A stretch of DNA of 64,000 nt from the NCBI GenBank assembly GCA_963855995.1, contig OY979718.1, positions 27,571,782 through 27,635,781 on the forward strand, written 5' to 3'. The stretch's first letter is position 1, and each line of letters starts with the position of its first letter. The notes under the pieces were generated by a model. It had not been told where the DNA came from and made no database searches. It saw only the letters and a program-made list of their open reading frames with translations. Below, piece by piece: positions 14,110-25,835 of this stretch. The position numbers were made by a program, and so were the translations under genes. This DNA is from Muricea muricata (lineage: Eukaryota; Cnidaria; Anthozoa; Malacalcyonacea; Plexauridae).

Positions 14110-16984
14110 GCAAATATTTTTGTTTTCTATCAGCGTGTCGAGAGTAGTCCGTATATTTTATGTTTTTATAACGAATACAACAAGTTGGGTCAGTCATTTG
14201 CGATCTTAAAATTCTTCAATTCACCCATGTAAAATAACAACTAACCGTTATATCAATTCAAACATTCGACTCTGAGATGTTGACATTTACCCAAATAAAA
14301 TGACAATGTGGGGAAGCCCTTTCAGTGCAGTACGCAATTACTTTATATGATAATCATTATTTATAGATAGCAACATATAGTTTTGAATATCTAGTTGTAC
14401 AAAAACAATGCAGTAACTATACAATAATAATACATGTTATCACGGCTATAAACAATAATTATACAACGCAATATTATGCGCCATTTAAGATCTTTATGCT
14501 ACTGTATGTATATAAATATAGCAGTATAGTATCATTTAATAAAGAGGGTCATTTATGTACTGCACATATGCTACAAACCAACTTAATTATTTAAATATCA
14601 TAGAACTAAAACAGATAACAAAAACGGATAACTAAACTCGCACAGTAAAATAGCGATTATTACGTTTCCACGCGCTGTATGGGAAAAAAATGATTGAGAA
14701 TGATTTGAATGTCGCAGAAATATGGCAGGAAGCAGCTTAAGATCTTCTAAATATATTTTTTTGCACTAAACAGGAATTATTTTAGCTTAGCTGTCATTAA
14801 ACTGGACTTAGTTTATCTTTATATTTATATAGTATTTGGTAATATTACGTCAAAGCGAGGCTTAAAACATAAAAACGAGGCTGAAAGCCCCGGAAATGCT
14901 TCGTATAACATCGACTTTCGAACTCAGCACCCTCGAATTGACCAAACTGACTTAGTCTCATAAACTTCGCTTTTAGGGGACGATTCCCCTATTCTCCGCC
15001 TGGTCTAAACATACTAATATGCGGTGACTTCAATTTTCCGAAGATCTGTTGGGAATCGCCGTAATTAACAGCCGGCGAAGACGATGTCCAGTTCACTGAA
15101 CTTCTGGCCGACCACTAACTGACACAAGTGAACCGAGTTAAAAAAAGAGGCGACCACATCCTCGATCTCGTCATCAGTAGTGTTCCTGAAAACGTCCAAA
15201 ACATGTCTGTACTCAGTCCTAGCCAGAGCAAATTAATAACCGACCACTCAGCAATCACATTTGACATTGCGACACCGTTCAAAGCACGTCCGAAAATAAA
15301 ACAAACTGTCTTTGATTACAATCGAGGAAATTTCAACGAGCTTCGTGCAACTCTAGAGACGGTTGACCTATGCAGAGCGGTCGAGTCAGCAGTGGACATT
15401 AACCACGGTTTGTTGAAATGGAAAGAACTATTTCTCAGTGGTGTGTGCGCGGCAGAATTAAGGTAAAAACCATCAGCAACGTAAATAATCCGCCTTATAT
15501 CAACGGTGAGATAATCCACGCCATCAGGAAAAAGGAGACCGTGCGTCGGAAACTGAAAACATCGCCAACGGACGTACTGAGAAACAAGTTCAAGGCTCTG
15601 CGGTCCAAGGTGAAACGATTGATCACGGAAAGTCGTTGTCATTTCTTCGAAAACATCAGCGAAAGCCTCTTCAATAATCCCAAAGATTCTGGTCTGTTTT
15701 TAAAATCAACAGTAAACGTGCCAGTGTCCCAGGGACCATAACAATGGGATCAAATGGATTAGATCCGGACTCGGGACTCGTTTCATCCCTGGAAGATCAT
15801 ACACAACCCAGTTAGTCGAAGTTAATGCACTACATTGGATCCATTTTAGACTCTGGTAAACAAACTGATGTGATCTTCATGGACATGTCAAAGGCTTTTG
15901 ACAAAGTTAGCCATACAGCTCTGATAAACAAACTCCGTAAGTATAACATCGGCGGATCTCTTCTCCAGTGGTTCACCTCGTATCTACATGACCGCTAACA
16001 GCGCGTTACAACTCTTGGCGCTACTTCTTTTCAAAAACCAGAATGCTCCGGTGTACCACAAGGCAGTATCTTAGGACCAATGCTCTTCCTCTTGTATGTC
16101 AAAGACTTACCAGATGCTGTGACCAACTTGACAGTTGCATGTTTTGCAGATAACACCAAAATCTTTCGCAGAATTGACTCCATTACCGATGCTATATTAC
16201 TCCAAGACGACTTGAATAACCTTGAATCCTGGTCCAACTCAAGCAGTCTTGTGTTTAATGAAAAAAATGCAAAAGTATTAGTATCACCAGACGTAGCCAA
16301 CCAATCAGTCATCCATGCTGCATCAAAGGTAAAGAACTTACACTTATAACAGCAGAGAAGGATCTGGGAATCTGGATTGCGAGCGGCCTAACCTGGTCTA
16401 AACACGTTTTAGACCGGTGTGCCCGGGCCAACAGACTTCTGAGATTTGTAAAGCGATGTTCTGGAGAAATAAGCGACGTGAGGACCCGCCGGACTCTGTA
16501 TCTATCTTTGGTTTGCTCGGTTTTTGGTTACCCAAGTCAGGTTTGGTCGCCTCAAACCGTTGCCTTTATCCAACGTGTGGAGCGGGTCCAAAGGAGGGCA
16601 ACGAAGTACATCCTAAACCTTCCGTATCTGTGCAGCGAGACTTAACGGGAACGACTTGTCAGCTTGGGCCTCTTACCACTATCTTACTGGCATGAGTATT
16701 TGGATCTCGTGTTCTTTTTTAAAGCGGTGAACGGCTTGGTCGTTGTGTCCCATGATTTCCTTCCTGAAGTCATTTCTGAAACCAGAACGACCAGATCCTC
16801 CACTGGGAACCAAATTTCCTCCCGTCCGGCCAAATGCAAAACCACTACCTATCAACGCTCCTTCTTCATTCGTGCAACTAGAACCTGGAACCCTTTACTA
16901 CCTACATTAAGATCTCCTGGCATTAATATTAGGCAATTTAAAACTGATGGTGATGTTGTACTCGGGTAAATACGATATTATGAT

Positions 16985-17113
16985 ATTGTGATGCTACTCC
17001 GAGTGTAAGCCACACTGGGCAGGCTGAAAAATTTTCCTGGCCACAGCGGGATTCGAACCAGCGACCTTTGGAATACTAGCCCCAACGCTCTACCAACTGA
17101 GCTACACGGTCAG
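16985..17113 (-). repeat. tRNA-derived SINE
   Basis: Read on minus, an A box (GTAGCTCAGTTGGTAGAGCG) lies near 17107-17088 and a B box (GGTTCGAATCCCGC) at 17059-17046. The cloverleaf is damaged: the acceptor stem pairs poorly and the anticodon loop is too long. A non-tRNA body runs to an AT-rich tail abutting the LINE end. This is therefore a SINE rather than a working tRNA gene. Confidence 0.75.
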
Positions 17114-17162
17114 GACGGTTCGATAAGTGATATTTCGGAACAGAGTCTAGTTCCTTCAATAC

Positions 17163-17330
17163 CAATACTCTAATTATATATAATACTCTAATTATATAAT
17201 TAGAGTATTTATATATAATACTCTAATTATATATAATAATTATACTCTAATTATATATAATACTCTTAACCTCAACCGCACCGCACTTTAACCTCAACCG
17301 CACCGCACTTTAACCTCAACCGCAGTGTTA
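17163..17330. repeat. Two tandem repeats, ~18-bp AT-rich and 22-bp GC-rich
   Basis: 17165-17270: imperfect units of TACTCTAATTATATATAA, some inverted. 17269-17330: nearly three copies of a 22-bp unit around TTTAACCTCAACCGCACCGC. Confidence 0.85.
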
Positions 17331-18179
17331 GGTTATTTCTGGACAGTACTGTACGAGGCTCTCAACAGATCGGAAGATGAAACAAGAAATGTGATTCGGC
17401 ATTAAAAGTTCAAACTAAGCGAGGAAGTATTTGCATAAAATAGTACACTGTGTTATAGTTGTATGCTCGATGATATCATAGGTTTAACAGGTATAGCATT
17501 TATGTATAGGGGCATGCATGCGCCAGGTATAATTTAGGTCACGACAACGCACCATGTTTTAACTAAGTTGTGGGGCGTGATCAACGTAGAGGTAAAAAGA
17601 CTAATATCATGAATGCTGCTCATACGTAGAATACGTACAATAGATTTGTCTGTCTCACGTTTCAAAATGTTTTAAAAGATTATGTATGAGCAATATATGA
17701 TGTGATGTCTCAACAGCACACGCGGTTTATCAAAGCTTTATTGGATCACTATATAGCTGCATAATATATCACTGACGTTTTATGGCTTCCTCCTTAAGTT
17801 CAATGCAGCAAACCGAATAAAGGTCTTGCACAACAAGTACAGCTTTAATTCAGTTTAAGTAAGCTGGCCGCCCATGCAGTCCTATATTAATAAATCTCCA
17901 CACTTTCAAGACACACAATTTGTCATTTGCTAAAATGCCACTGCCTTCGCACCTTGCAGTTTTAATTGTTATGAATCAGTTATCTTAGCTGAGCTAGGAA
18001 GCAGAAACTGTTTTGTACGACGAATTCAAATAAAACGAATTCATTTCGAGACATAACGGATGCAAATGAACAAAGTTTCCTAGGAAACACACAGGAACTT
18101 GAAAAGTTTTCCCACGCCTTCTCTCAACGTTAACATTCAAAACCAAACTCTTAAAAGGTCTTAGATTAACCAAAACGCT
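17331..18179. other. Upstream region of the SUEL-Ig receptor, no gene seen
   Basis: AT-rich, no supported exon. It must contain the receptor promoter, but I find no motif strong enough to name. Confidence 0.4.
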
Positions 18180-21100
18180 ATGATAAGGTCAAGGAAGATG
18201 TTCGACAAACGCCCTTATTTCGTTATATTGACTGTCATTTTTATGCTCCTGCAAGGTAAGGCTTTCCAAAACTTAGGATTATAATTATTATAATTATTAT
18301 AAAGCTAGTTTATTTCCAACGTTTCAGTAGCTATAATACGCCAAACTATAATGAAACTACGACTTATTGTGAAATATTACATGCGTATACAAAATTACGG
18401 CTAAAATGTCTCTAAACACGAGCCAATATTCAATCAATAAATCAATAACTTTATTTAGGTGTCAGCTTACATAGCAGGTATACACCTGTAGACAGGACAC
18501 AGAATAAGCACGTTATTTACCAAAACATAAATATGATGCTATAATACTATATGCTAGGAATACTATAAATGCTATACACCACAGAATGTAGTAAACGGTA
18601 AAACAGTGCAGATCTACACAAAGCATAGTTGTCACATTTGACTTCATCTGGCTGAGTCTCAAGATCCGCTTATTTACGTATATCATGATTAAAGGAAGTC
18701 AACGTGGACAAATCCATGACCCTTCTAAGTACTATGTTCAGTATTTTAGGACCCATATAGCTAACGGAATGTTTGCCGAAAGTTACACAATTACACTTAG
18801 GTATGAAAAAAACATCATTGCGTAATTCATACTTTGTACTAGGGCGTTGAAGAGAGTAGTTATGTAACTAGGGCACTTATAAATACACTTCAAATTCTCA
18901 TCAAAAATTCATACGAATCATGTCAACCACACCTAAGTGCTAATACCCAAGTGCTAATTAAGATGACACATCACATAATGTTGCGTTCATTACTATTTTT
19001 ATATGTTCCATACTAATAATTAGCATTACAATGCAACGTATTTGAAGTCATTTAATACACTCGAACTTGCCTTTTTTAAGTCCGTTTTCCACTAGGCGAA
19101 TTTGTTCGCGCGAACAGACAAAAAAGTAGGAACGCTTTCTACTTGTTCGCGGCGAATTTTTTCGCCAGCCAATTTTAACCAATCACGTCGCCGGATTCTT
19201 GTGTTCGCGTCGTGCGAACAAATTCGCCTAGTGGAAAACGGGCTATATATCTCAAACGCTCGGCAGCGCTTAGCGTTTAAATAGAATGAAACGCTCCTTC
19301 CCGTGTATTAAAAGATTATGGCGGCAAAAGACCTTTTAAAATAACTAATAAAGCCTTTTGCACCTTTTTCATACCTTGTTTTTGGCTGAAACACACGTCG
19401 AGCTGTTCAACATTTTCACACACATACGAAAAACCGTAACAGGCTTTTTTAGTTATTTCAAAAGCTCCTTTAAATGCGCAAGGCCACCATCGAGGATCCA
19501 TTCAACAGCATGTACGTTTCTTGCACTTTGACGAGTATGGCAGTAAGGGAAATTGGTATTAACTCCTCTGCTATACGTATTAATGAAATGTCTAGGATAT
19601 AGGAAATTAAAACGCTGGAAATTTTCAAAAATCTGGCAAAAGTAACTTCATTATTATTGAACAGGGATAAAATGGGCCTCAGAGACTTAATAAGACAAAG
19701 ACTCATCTACTGTAATCGTCAGTCACTCAACAGATACTTCTTGGTGGTTCCTAGATCTGTGTTAAAGTTTGTAACATACTCAATATACTCAACGGGCATT
19801 TTTGCCCTTAGTGGAGTTTCAGCTTCCAGAGCTGAATCGTGCTTATCTCTAATAACTTTCTTTATGTGTTTTCACCATATAGCTTTTGGTTATGGCTGCT
19901 TATCGGTCAAATTTTCTTATCGTAAAATATACTTGTCGCTTTTCGAATTTCAGATACAATTGTATCCGTAAATACTCAAAACTTTCGACGTGTCTACCCC
20001 ATCGTCGATGTTGCCAGAGTTACATGTAATTATATAGTTTCTCATGAACTCCATACATCACATACTTCTACATACTTCTAGGCCTTCGTGAAACGTATGT
20101 ATACGTATTAATGGGTCCAAAAAGGCATTTCTCTTGGCGGGTTTTCTACTAACTATTTTTTTGTGGCACTGGCGTGTAATTTTTTTATAATTACTTATCT
20201 CATTACTGTTTGCGTTAAAATCGCTACAACGGCTGTGCATGGCATTTCTGATTTCAGTTTACTAGAGCAAAATATTGAATTTATCGTCTCCATGTTTATA
20301 AAGGAAAGCACATGCATGCAACTGCAATTTTAGAAGCAGACCTTCAAAGATAAACAGGCTGCAATAAAATCCATATACGCTAGCGCATTGATCATTTGAT
20401 AAGTCGGGTGGAAATGTGTAAGCTGTGCTTTCGCGTATATACACTTGCACTCCACTACCCCTTCTAATTGGCCTATTTTCTAACCACGTTAGCCACGTGA
20501 TCATGGTTACATCAGGGCTACACTGATTATAATGACATCAACTTTATCTTTTTATTATGGATTGATTTAGCGTTTAGGTAATAAAAATTTGGTAAAAAAC
20601 CATTAAGAGCAGTACGGAGTTGTAACTTTCGTGGGTGGAAAATTAATTAAATTGCGGGTCCTACTTTGTCGGTTGGCTAATCGATACGAGGGTATACTAA
20701 TCAACCATTTAGATTGCACTTTTTTCCAATCGTTGTGCCGCAGATCGTTAACTATAGCCAGTGTGAACTAACATCTCTATTGTATAAATGTTTCCAACAG
20801 TTTGGCCCCAGATTTGAGCACCCATAGTCATTTCACTTTTTTTCAGGTGCCGCTGGTTTCTTTGTGAAACATGTACAGACAGGGATGTGTATTAACGACA
20901 CGGGTATAGTACGGTGGGGTGGTTCTTCATGGGGGAACGTTTCTTTTATGGAACTTTCCAACAACTGCCTGGATCCAGCATCTCAGTTTCGTTTTAATCG
21001 CAATGGTATCATGTTAAATTTGAAAAGACAAGGATCTCCATCGGGTTTATATATTCAGACTTATAGCGGTTATTATCTAAATATGCTGTATCTTTATGTC

Positions 21101-22731
21101 GACGCAAGACCGGAGAAAGAGATCTACCGACCTATAAACATGACCTCATGGGGAGGTTTATCTATGTTTTATCAAGGGTATAATCGTGACGGATCGCCAA
21201 AGCCTTCAATTGAGACCTGGTGTGCAATACATAGAAGAGATAAAGGACTTGCTCATAATTATAGCATAGACGACTACGTAGGATTAACGACAAACTGCAG
21301 TGACACAGAGAATAAACGTTTTAATTTTGGTAAGTTTTTCTTTTATAACATTTCTGTCTTCTCCTAAGGCTTATGTATGTGTGTAGGTACAGCATCCTTT
21401 GTCATTTTTGGGTGGTCTTCCAAGCTATGCCACGCCACAGACTTTATGTTGAAACAACTTGCATCTAGCCTTGTACACGTGTTATCATGAAGCTGAAGCA
21501 AGCCATACGAGCGCTAGCCTGCGACGCGGACACCAGTTATTATTGATGCTATCAGTATACCCCCTTCGCAACAAAATAGCGTTTGCGAGTAGGCTATGCG
21601 AGCGCATCCCAGATCATTGCAAGGTCACAAACTTGCGGAAACGTGCCTGGCTGTCTGTAAAAAATGTTACATTTTACTTCCACGCTCCAATCCCGATGCC
21701 CACGAGAGCACTTAACTGTATTTTATATTCCAGGTTCAGTAACATGTCATGGAAATATGGTAAAGAATGCGAACTGTCCTAAAAACCAGTACATGTTGGT
21801 GAAGACTGCATCTTACCGTGGCATGTCCGACACAACGACATGTGGTTTGAGCAATGATTATAGTTGTGAAGTGGATGTAACATGTCTGCTTAAGAAACAA
21901 TGTAATGGTCACCACGACTGTAATATAGCTGTAGATAACAACTTGTTCTCTAGTGATCCATGTCCTGGATTGGCAAAATATCTTTATTTTGAATATCAAT
22001 GCGTTAATGACATGATCTTTTTCAATGAATCAAATGTTTCTTTCTGTCCATCTGGAGGTCCGCACGTATTGACCAACATGTCCAGCGGTGACATAAATGC
22101 AAAGAAAGGCGATCTAGTCAACCTACTGTGTTCTGCTCAAGGTGAACCTCCAATAACATTCAGCTGGAAAAAAGATTTGAAGCCACTGGAAAGTTTTGTG
22201 ATAACTGAAAAGCCCCATCACAGTTCTTTTCTTGTCGTGAAATTAAAAGATGAAACAAGTTTTGGGAAATATATTTGTCATGTTCGAGATCGATTTGAAA
22301 CAACTGCCCATACGATTTCCGTCAAAAAACTAGAGGACACAAGTTCGATCCACAAAATAAAGGATACAAATTTTAAAAATTATCTTATCGTAATTCTAGT
22401 TCTAGCAACTCTCCTGATAGCTTTAATAATTTTGTTTCTTTACTTCATCTGCTCAAACCGTGAACAAAAACCATCAACCATTGCGACAAACTTGGATAAC
22501 CAAGCCAGAAATACTTCAACACATTCCCACACTCCCACCGACATTGATGATGACAATTATGAAAGTGTTGAAATAAATGACGAACAAGCAGCATATACAG
22601 ATCTCAAAAGATCTCGGGAAGAAGAAACTGATGACAAGTTGTATACTCATCTTATCAAAGAACCACAAGACAACAGAAACCAAAAGGAAAGTGAACAGGA
22701 CTACGTCATTCAACCGGAAGCGGGAATGTGA
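18180..22731 (+). CDS. Type I membrane receptor: SUEL lectin, Ig domain, TM and ITAM-like tail
   Basis: Exons 18180-18255, 20847-21329 and 21734-22731 join in phase 1 (GTAAGG and GTAAGT donors, TTTCAG and TTCCAG acceptors) to a 518-residue protein. Exon 1 is a signal peptide. Exon 2 (about 26-186) is a Cys/Trp-rich domain (VKHVQTGMCINDTG) that may be beta-trefoil-like, unclassified. Residues about 188-280 are a SUEL/galactose-binding lectin (VKTASYRG, CNGHHDCNIAVDN, DPCPGLAKYLYFEYQC). Residues about 292-382 are an I-set Ig with its Cys pair and Trp (VNLLCSAQGEPP, FSWKK, YICHV). A TM helix spans 403-426. The 92-residue tail has Tyr462 (YESV), Tyr474 (YTDL), Tyr490 (YTHL) and Tyr510 (YVIQ). YTDL-x12-YTHL fits an ITAM at its widest spacing. 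Recognition plus SH2-mediated signalling is inferred. Confidence 0.85.
19082..19241. mobile_element. MITE in receptor intron 1
   Basis: Ends CCGTTTTCCACTAGGCGAAT and its exact complement, with about 28 bp perfect plus further internal pairing (TTCGCGCGAAC). No clear target duplication. Noncoding. Confidence 0.7.
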
Positions 22732-24019
22732 CACTTTAATGTTAAGCAATTTGATAAAAAAATTTATAAAAAATAGTCAATGCATCAGTTATATGCTCCA
22801 TAATTGGGGTAAAACGATCCATTTTATAACAACAATATTGTTAGTTTGTTTACGATAGAATTTTCAATAGATTTTGGATAAGCCAAAAAAATCCCGACAA
22901 AAATTTTGTGAAAATCTACGTGGCTGTTTATCACATATGAAGATTCCTTCACGGCTATGATTTATTTATGTTTTCCTCGTGAATGATTAATGAGTTTTTG
23001 AAATATATACCTGTATATAGAATTTCTGAACAGATCTGCAGTAATTGGCTTATTTGACACAATTGTCTCCTTATAATATGCTGTGCTTTTCGGAGTTTCA
23101 GGCTATAAAGCGATCGTTTTATGGCGGGAAACTCCGAGTAACACAGCAAGTCTATAAATAATTAAATAAATATTCGCTCTACCAGTAATAGTATTGTCGA
23201 GAACTGACGGATAAGGAATAACTTCATTCACATAATTGCATGACGTAAGCAGAATACGACAGTTAATGTCAGAGTGTGAGTGATGTTGTCACAAAACAGA
23301 GAGGAGAAAGAGTGAGGTGAGTTATAAGTTTTTTATCATCAAACTGTGACTGCGAGAGAGAGAAGAGCGAAGAGACGACGTTGTGTTAACTAGCCCGAGC
23401 TGTATTGAAAGTGTGACTGAGATATTTTTGAATACTTTTTGTTTATTGTCTGTTTTGTTATTGGGTTTATTATAAATCGTAAACTGAAATCTGTGGTTAT
23501 AAATTGTGACTTGTTGAGGACTACGTTTGGAGACAAATTCTTCACAGTATTGAGCGTTTCACTGTATTGTATTTGTAGTATTGTTTTAACAATTAACAAG
23601 TCCTGTAACCAAGTCTTGCAATAAGTAAAAACTAAAGTTTATTTTACTTACATTTTGTAATTTTTTAATAGTGAAAAAGTATTTAATAAGTTATTTGCAG
23701 ACGATCCATTAGCTTAATTTGTACAGTATTAAAGCAATTTTTTTCCATTTGTTAATTTTAGTAGTTGCCAAGACGTAGTCGAGACTATTAGCAGACTTCC
23801 ACTAGCGAATATTTTTGCGGTGTTTTCAGAGATTCAAGTAAGTTTTTCAATGACGACGACAAACTTCCCTAAATTAAATATCAAATATCCGGGTGTTTAC
23901 GAATTATTGCAAAATAAATATAAGTTTTGTCAAGGAAGACTGTACTACATGACGTATAGTCTCTACAAAAACCAATACCAGCCGACAATTTCAAAAATAT
24001 AATACAAATATGATACATA
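22732..24019. other. Intergenic; includes a dispersed repeat also seen near 56225
   Basis: No gene is supported. About 23660-23780 (GTGAAAAAGTATTTAATAAG, then TTATTTGCAGACGATC) resembles 56225-56370 in the same order, so both are copies of an old repeat. Confidence 0.45.
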
Positions 24020-24470
24020 ACTAACTACAGTTACAATATATACAAGGTCACATATACAAGTTGGCATGCCAATATGATATCATAGAAACGGAAGCACCAA
24101 TCAAAACCACGACATGTGCAGTGAGAAGTATGATAAAATGTGGGTGTGTGAATTAAGAGAAAAGATTTAGTTCTTTGCTAGCTTTGAGACCAGTGTTTAA
24201 ACTGGGTGAATGATACTTGATATATGTAGCTTCAAGCAACAAGAGAAAATTAGGTGTGCGAGCATTAGTGGTGTGCAGAATACGAGAGTTGTCAATTATT
24301 AAATTTGAAATAAAAGCGGAAATGTTATTGTATTCGTCAGTTGGGTTGTACAGTTTGTCAAAAGCAAAGTGTCGGTTAACAACGTATTGCACAGGCTGGC
24401 AGTTGTGGAAATGTTGCCCTATAGCACTTTTAGCCGGATTGATATGCTCGAGCTCGAACTCGAACCGCGT
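24020..24470 (-). pseudogene. Penelope-like element fragment (GIY-YIG C-terminal region)
   Basis: The minus-strand frame 24584-24153 includes EHINPAKSAIGQHFHNC to the stop after KELNLFS. It matches the C-terminus of the plus-strand copy at 25380-25664 almost residue for residue. The 3' flanks match too (TGGCATGCCA, CTGTAGTTAGT). The copy is 5'-truncated and faces away from its partner. Confidence 0.8.
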
Positions 24471-25835
24471 TTTTGAAGAAAAACTAGTTGCTACAACTCT
24501 TTCGAAACGGACTTTGAAAAAACTAATTCTTGATTCTTGTACTAAAACCGCGTTCTCATTTAATAACCAAGGAAGGGTCTGCACTAGGGCCGGTACTTGC
24601 TAATATCATACTTTCGGAATTTAAAAAACTGATCGTTTCTGACCTAATTAAATCGGGTGTCATTAAGTTTTGCCGTAGATACGTTGATGATACTCTAGTG
24701 CTTATTAAACCGTCGGGTATTCCTGAGATATTCAATAAATTTAATACTTTTGACAAAAATATCCAATTTACAATTGATACCTTTCCGGATAATGCAATTC
24801 ATTTTTTGGACATTTTGACTTCGCCAGATAACACTGATGTTTACTACAAAAGTACACATACGGGCCAATACACACATTATTCTAGTTTCGAACCATTTTT
24901 TCGTAAGACTGCGTGGGTTAAATCTCTATTTCACCGTGCGTCAAAATTATGTAGCACCAGTCAACTATTTAAAAACCAAATTCGCAAACTAAAAATGTTT
25001 ATGTCTTGGAACGGCTTTCCTCGTGCGGTGAGAAACTTAGTGATTTCTAAACTAAAGAACAAATTTTCTACCAATCAATCACGCACTAACTTTTTCGACA
25101 AAAACGACACTAGACCTAAGGTTTGGGTACGCACTCCATACCTTGGTAAACGAGTTAAAACTCTTGTCTTAAGAAAATACAAAGATGTCTAACCGTTCCT
25201 GTTAATTTCATTCTTATTTACGACACCAAAAAGTTTTCCTATTTTTTTCCAACAAAGACAAAATTCCTAATCTTTCTAAATCTAATGTAGTTTATGAAGT
25301 AAAATGTCCAGGCTGCTCAGCAACGTATCTTGGAAAAACTGAAAGGTGTTTACAGTCGCGGCTTTCCGAGCATATCAATCCGGCTAAAAGTGCTGTAGGG
25401 CAACATTTCCACAACTGCCAGCATGTTCAATACATTGTTAACCTACACTTTGCTTTTGACAAACTTTACAACCCAATTGACGAATACAATAACATTTCCG
25501 CTTTTATTTCAAATTTAATAATTGACAACTCTTGTATTCTGCACACCACTAATTCTCGCAAACCTAATTTTCTCTCGTTCCTGGAAGCTATATATATCAA
25601 GTATCATTCACCCAGTTTAAACACTGGTCTCAAAGCTAGCAAAGAACTAAATCTTTTCTCTTAATCCACACACCCACATTTTATCATACTTCTCACTGCA
25701 CATGTCGTGGTTTTGATTGGTGCTTCCGTTTCTATGATATCATCATGGCATGCCAACTTGTATATAAGACCTTGTATATATTGTAACTGTAGTTAGTCTG
25801 ATGATGATTTTGTAATAAAATCGAAATATTACTAC
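24471..25835 (+). mobile_element. 5'-truncated Penelope-like retroelement, RT plus GIY-YIG
   Basis: RT C-terminal part (24580-25190): ALGPVLANIILSEFK, CRRYVDDTLVLIK and IHFLDILTS are typical of Penelope-like RTs. After a frame change near 25190 the GIY-YIG-type endonuclease follows (25261-25664; VVYEVKCPGC, ATYLGKTERCLQSRLSEH), ending at a stop. The GIY-YIG hallmark downstream of RT is diagnostic for the family. The RT start is missing and in-frame stops make it inactive. The 3' flank contains CTGATGA, a pairable GATTTT/AAAATC stem and GAAA. Confidence 0.85.

Larger units (their letters stand above)
12224..15007 (-). mobile_element. 2.8-kb DNA transposon derivative with ~215-bp TIRs inside the LINE
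   Basis: The ends are complementary over about 215 bp: TAGACCGGGCGGGGAATAGG at the left, and CCTATTCTCCGCCTGGTCTA at the right. AAC is duplicated at 12221-12223 and 15008-15010, giving a 3-bp target site. The interior holds minus-strand coding remnants (13137-14109) but no complete transposase, so this is probably a deletion derivative. The superfamily is not settled by TSD and TIR alone. Confidence 0.8.
11700..16969 (+). mobile_element. Degenerate CR1-like LINE, split by a DNA transposon
   Basis: Endonuclease pieces lie at 11710-12223 and 15011-15466, and reverse transcriptase with C-terminal pieces at 15740-16969, all on plus. Removing the 2784-bp insertion at 12224-15007 reconnects the endonuclease frame across NKRSDYAN and ILICGDFNFP. 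Motifs: WVTETWLRDD, YRKDRKTRGAGVLL, DHILDLVISS, ITDHSAITFD. In RT: DVIFMDMSKAFDKVSH, SGVPQGSILGPMLF and CFADNTK, where the catalytic FADD box has become FADN. Near the end: SFFIRATRTWNPLLP. Multiple stops and frameshifts make it inactive. A degenerate 2A-like peptide precedes the endonuclease. Confidence 0.85.

Noticed and set aside
17030-17113. Functional tRNA gene
   Set aside because: A and B boxes are fine, but acceptor stem mispairs and the anticodon loop is irregular; followed by a SINE body.
19102-19284. 60-codon open frame
   Set aside because: Lies in the MITE at 19082-19241 in the receptor intron.
25798-25833. Proven hammerhead ribozyme
   Set aside because: Only the core words and stem II are seen; stems I and III do not form convincingly, so it is kept as a hypothesis.
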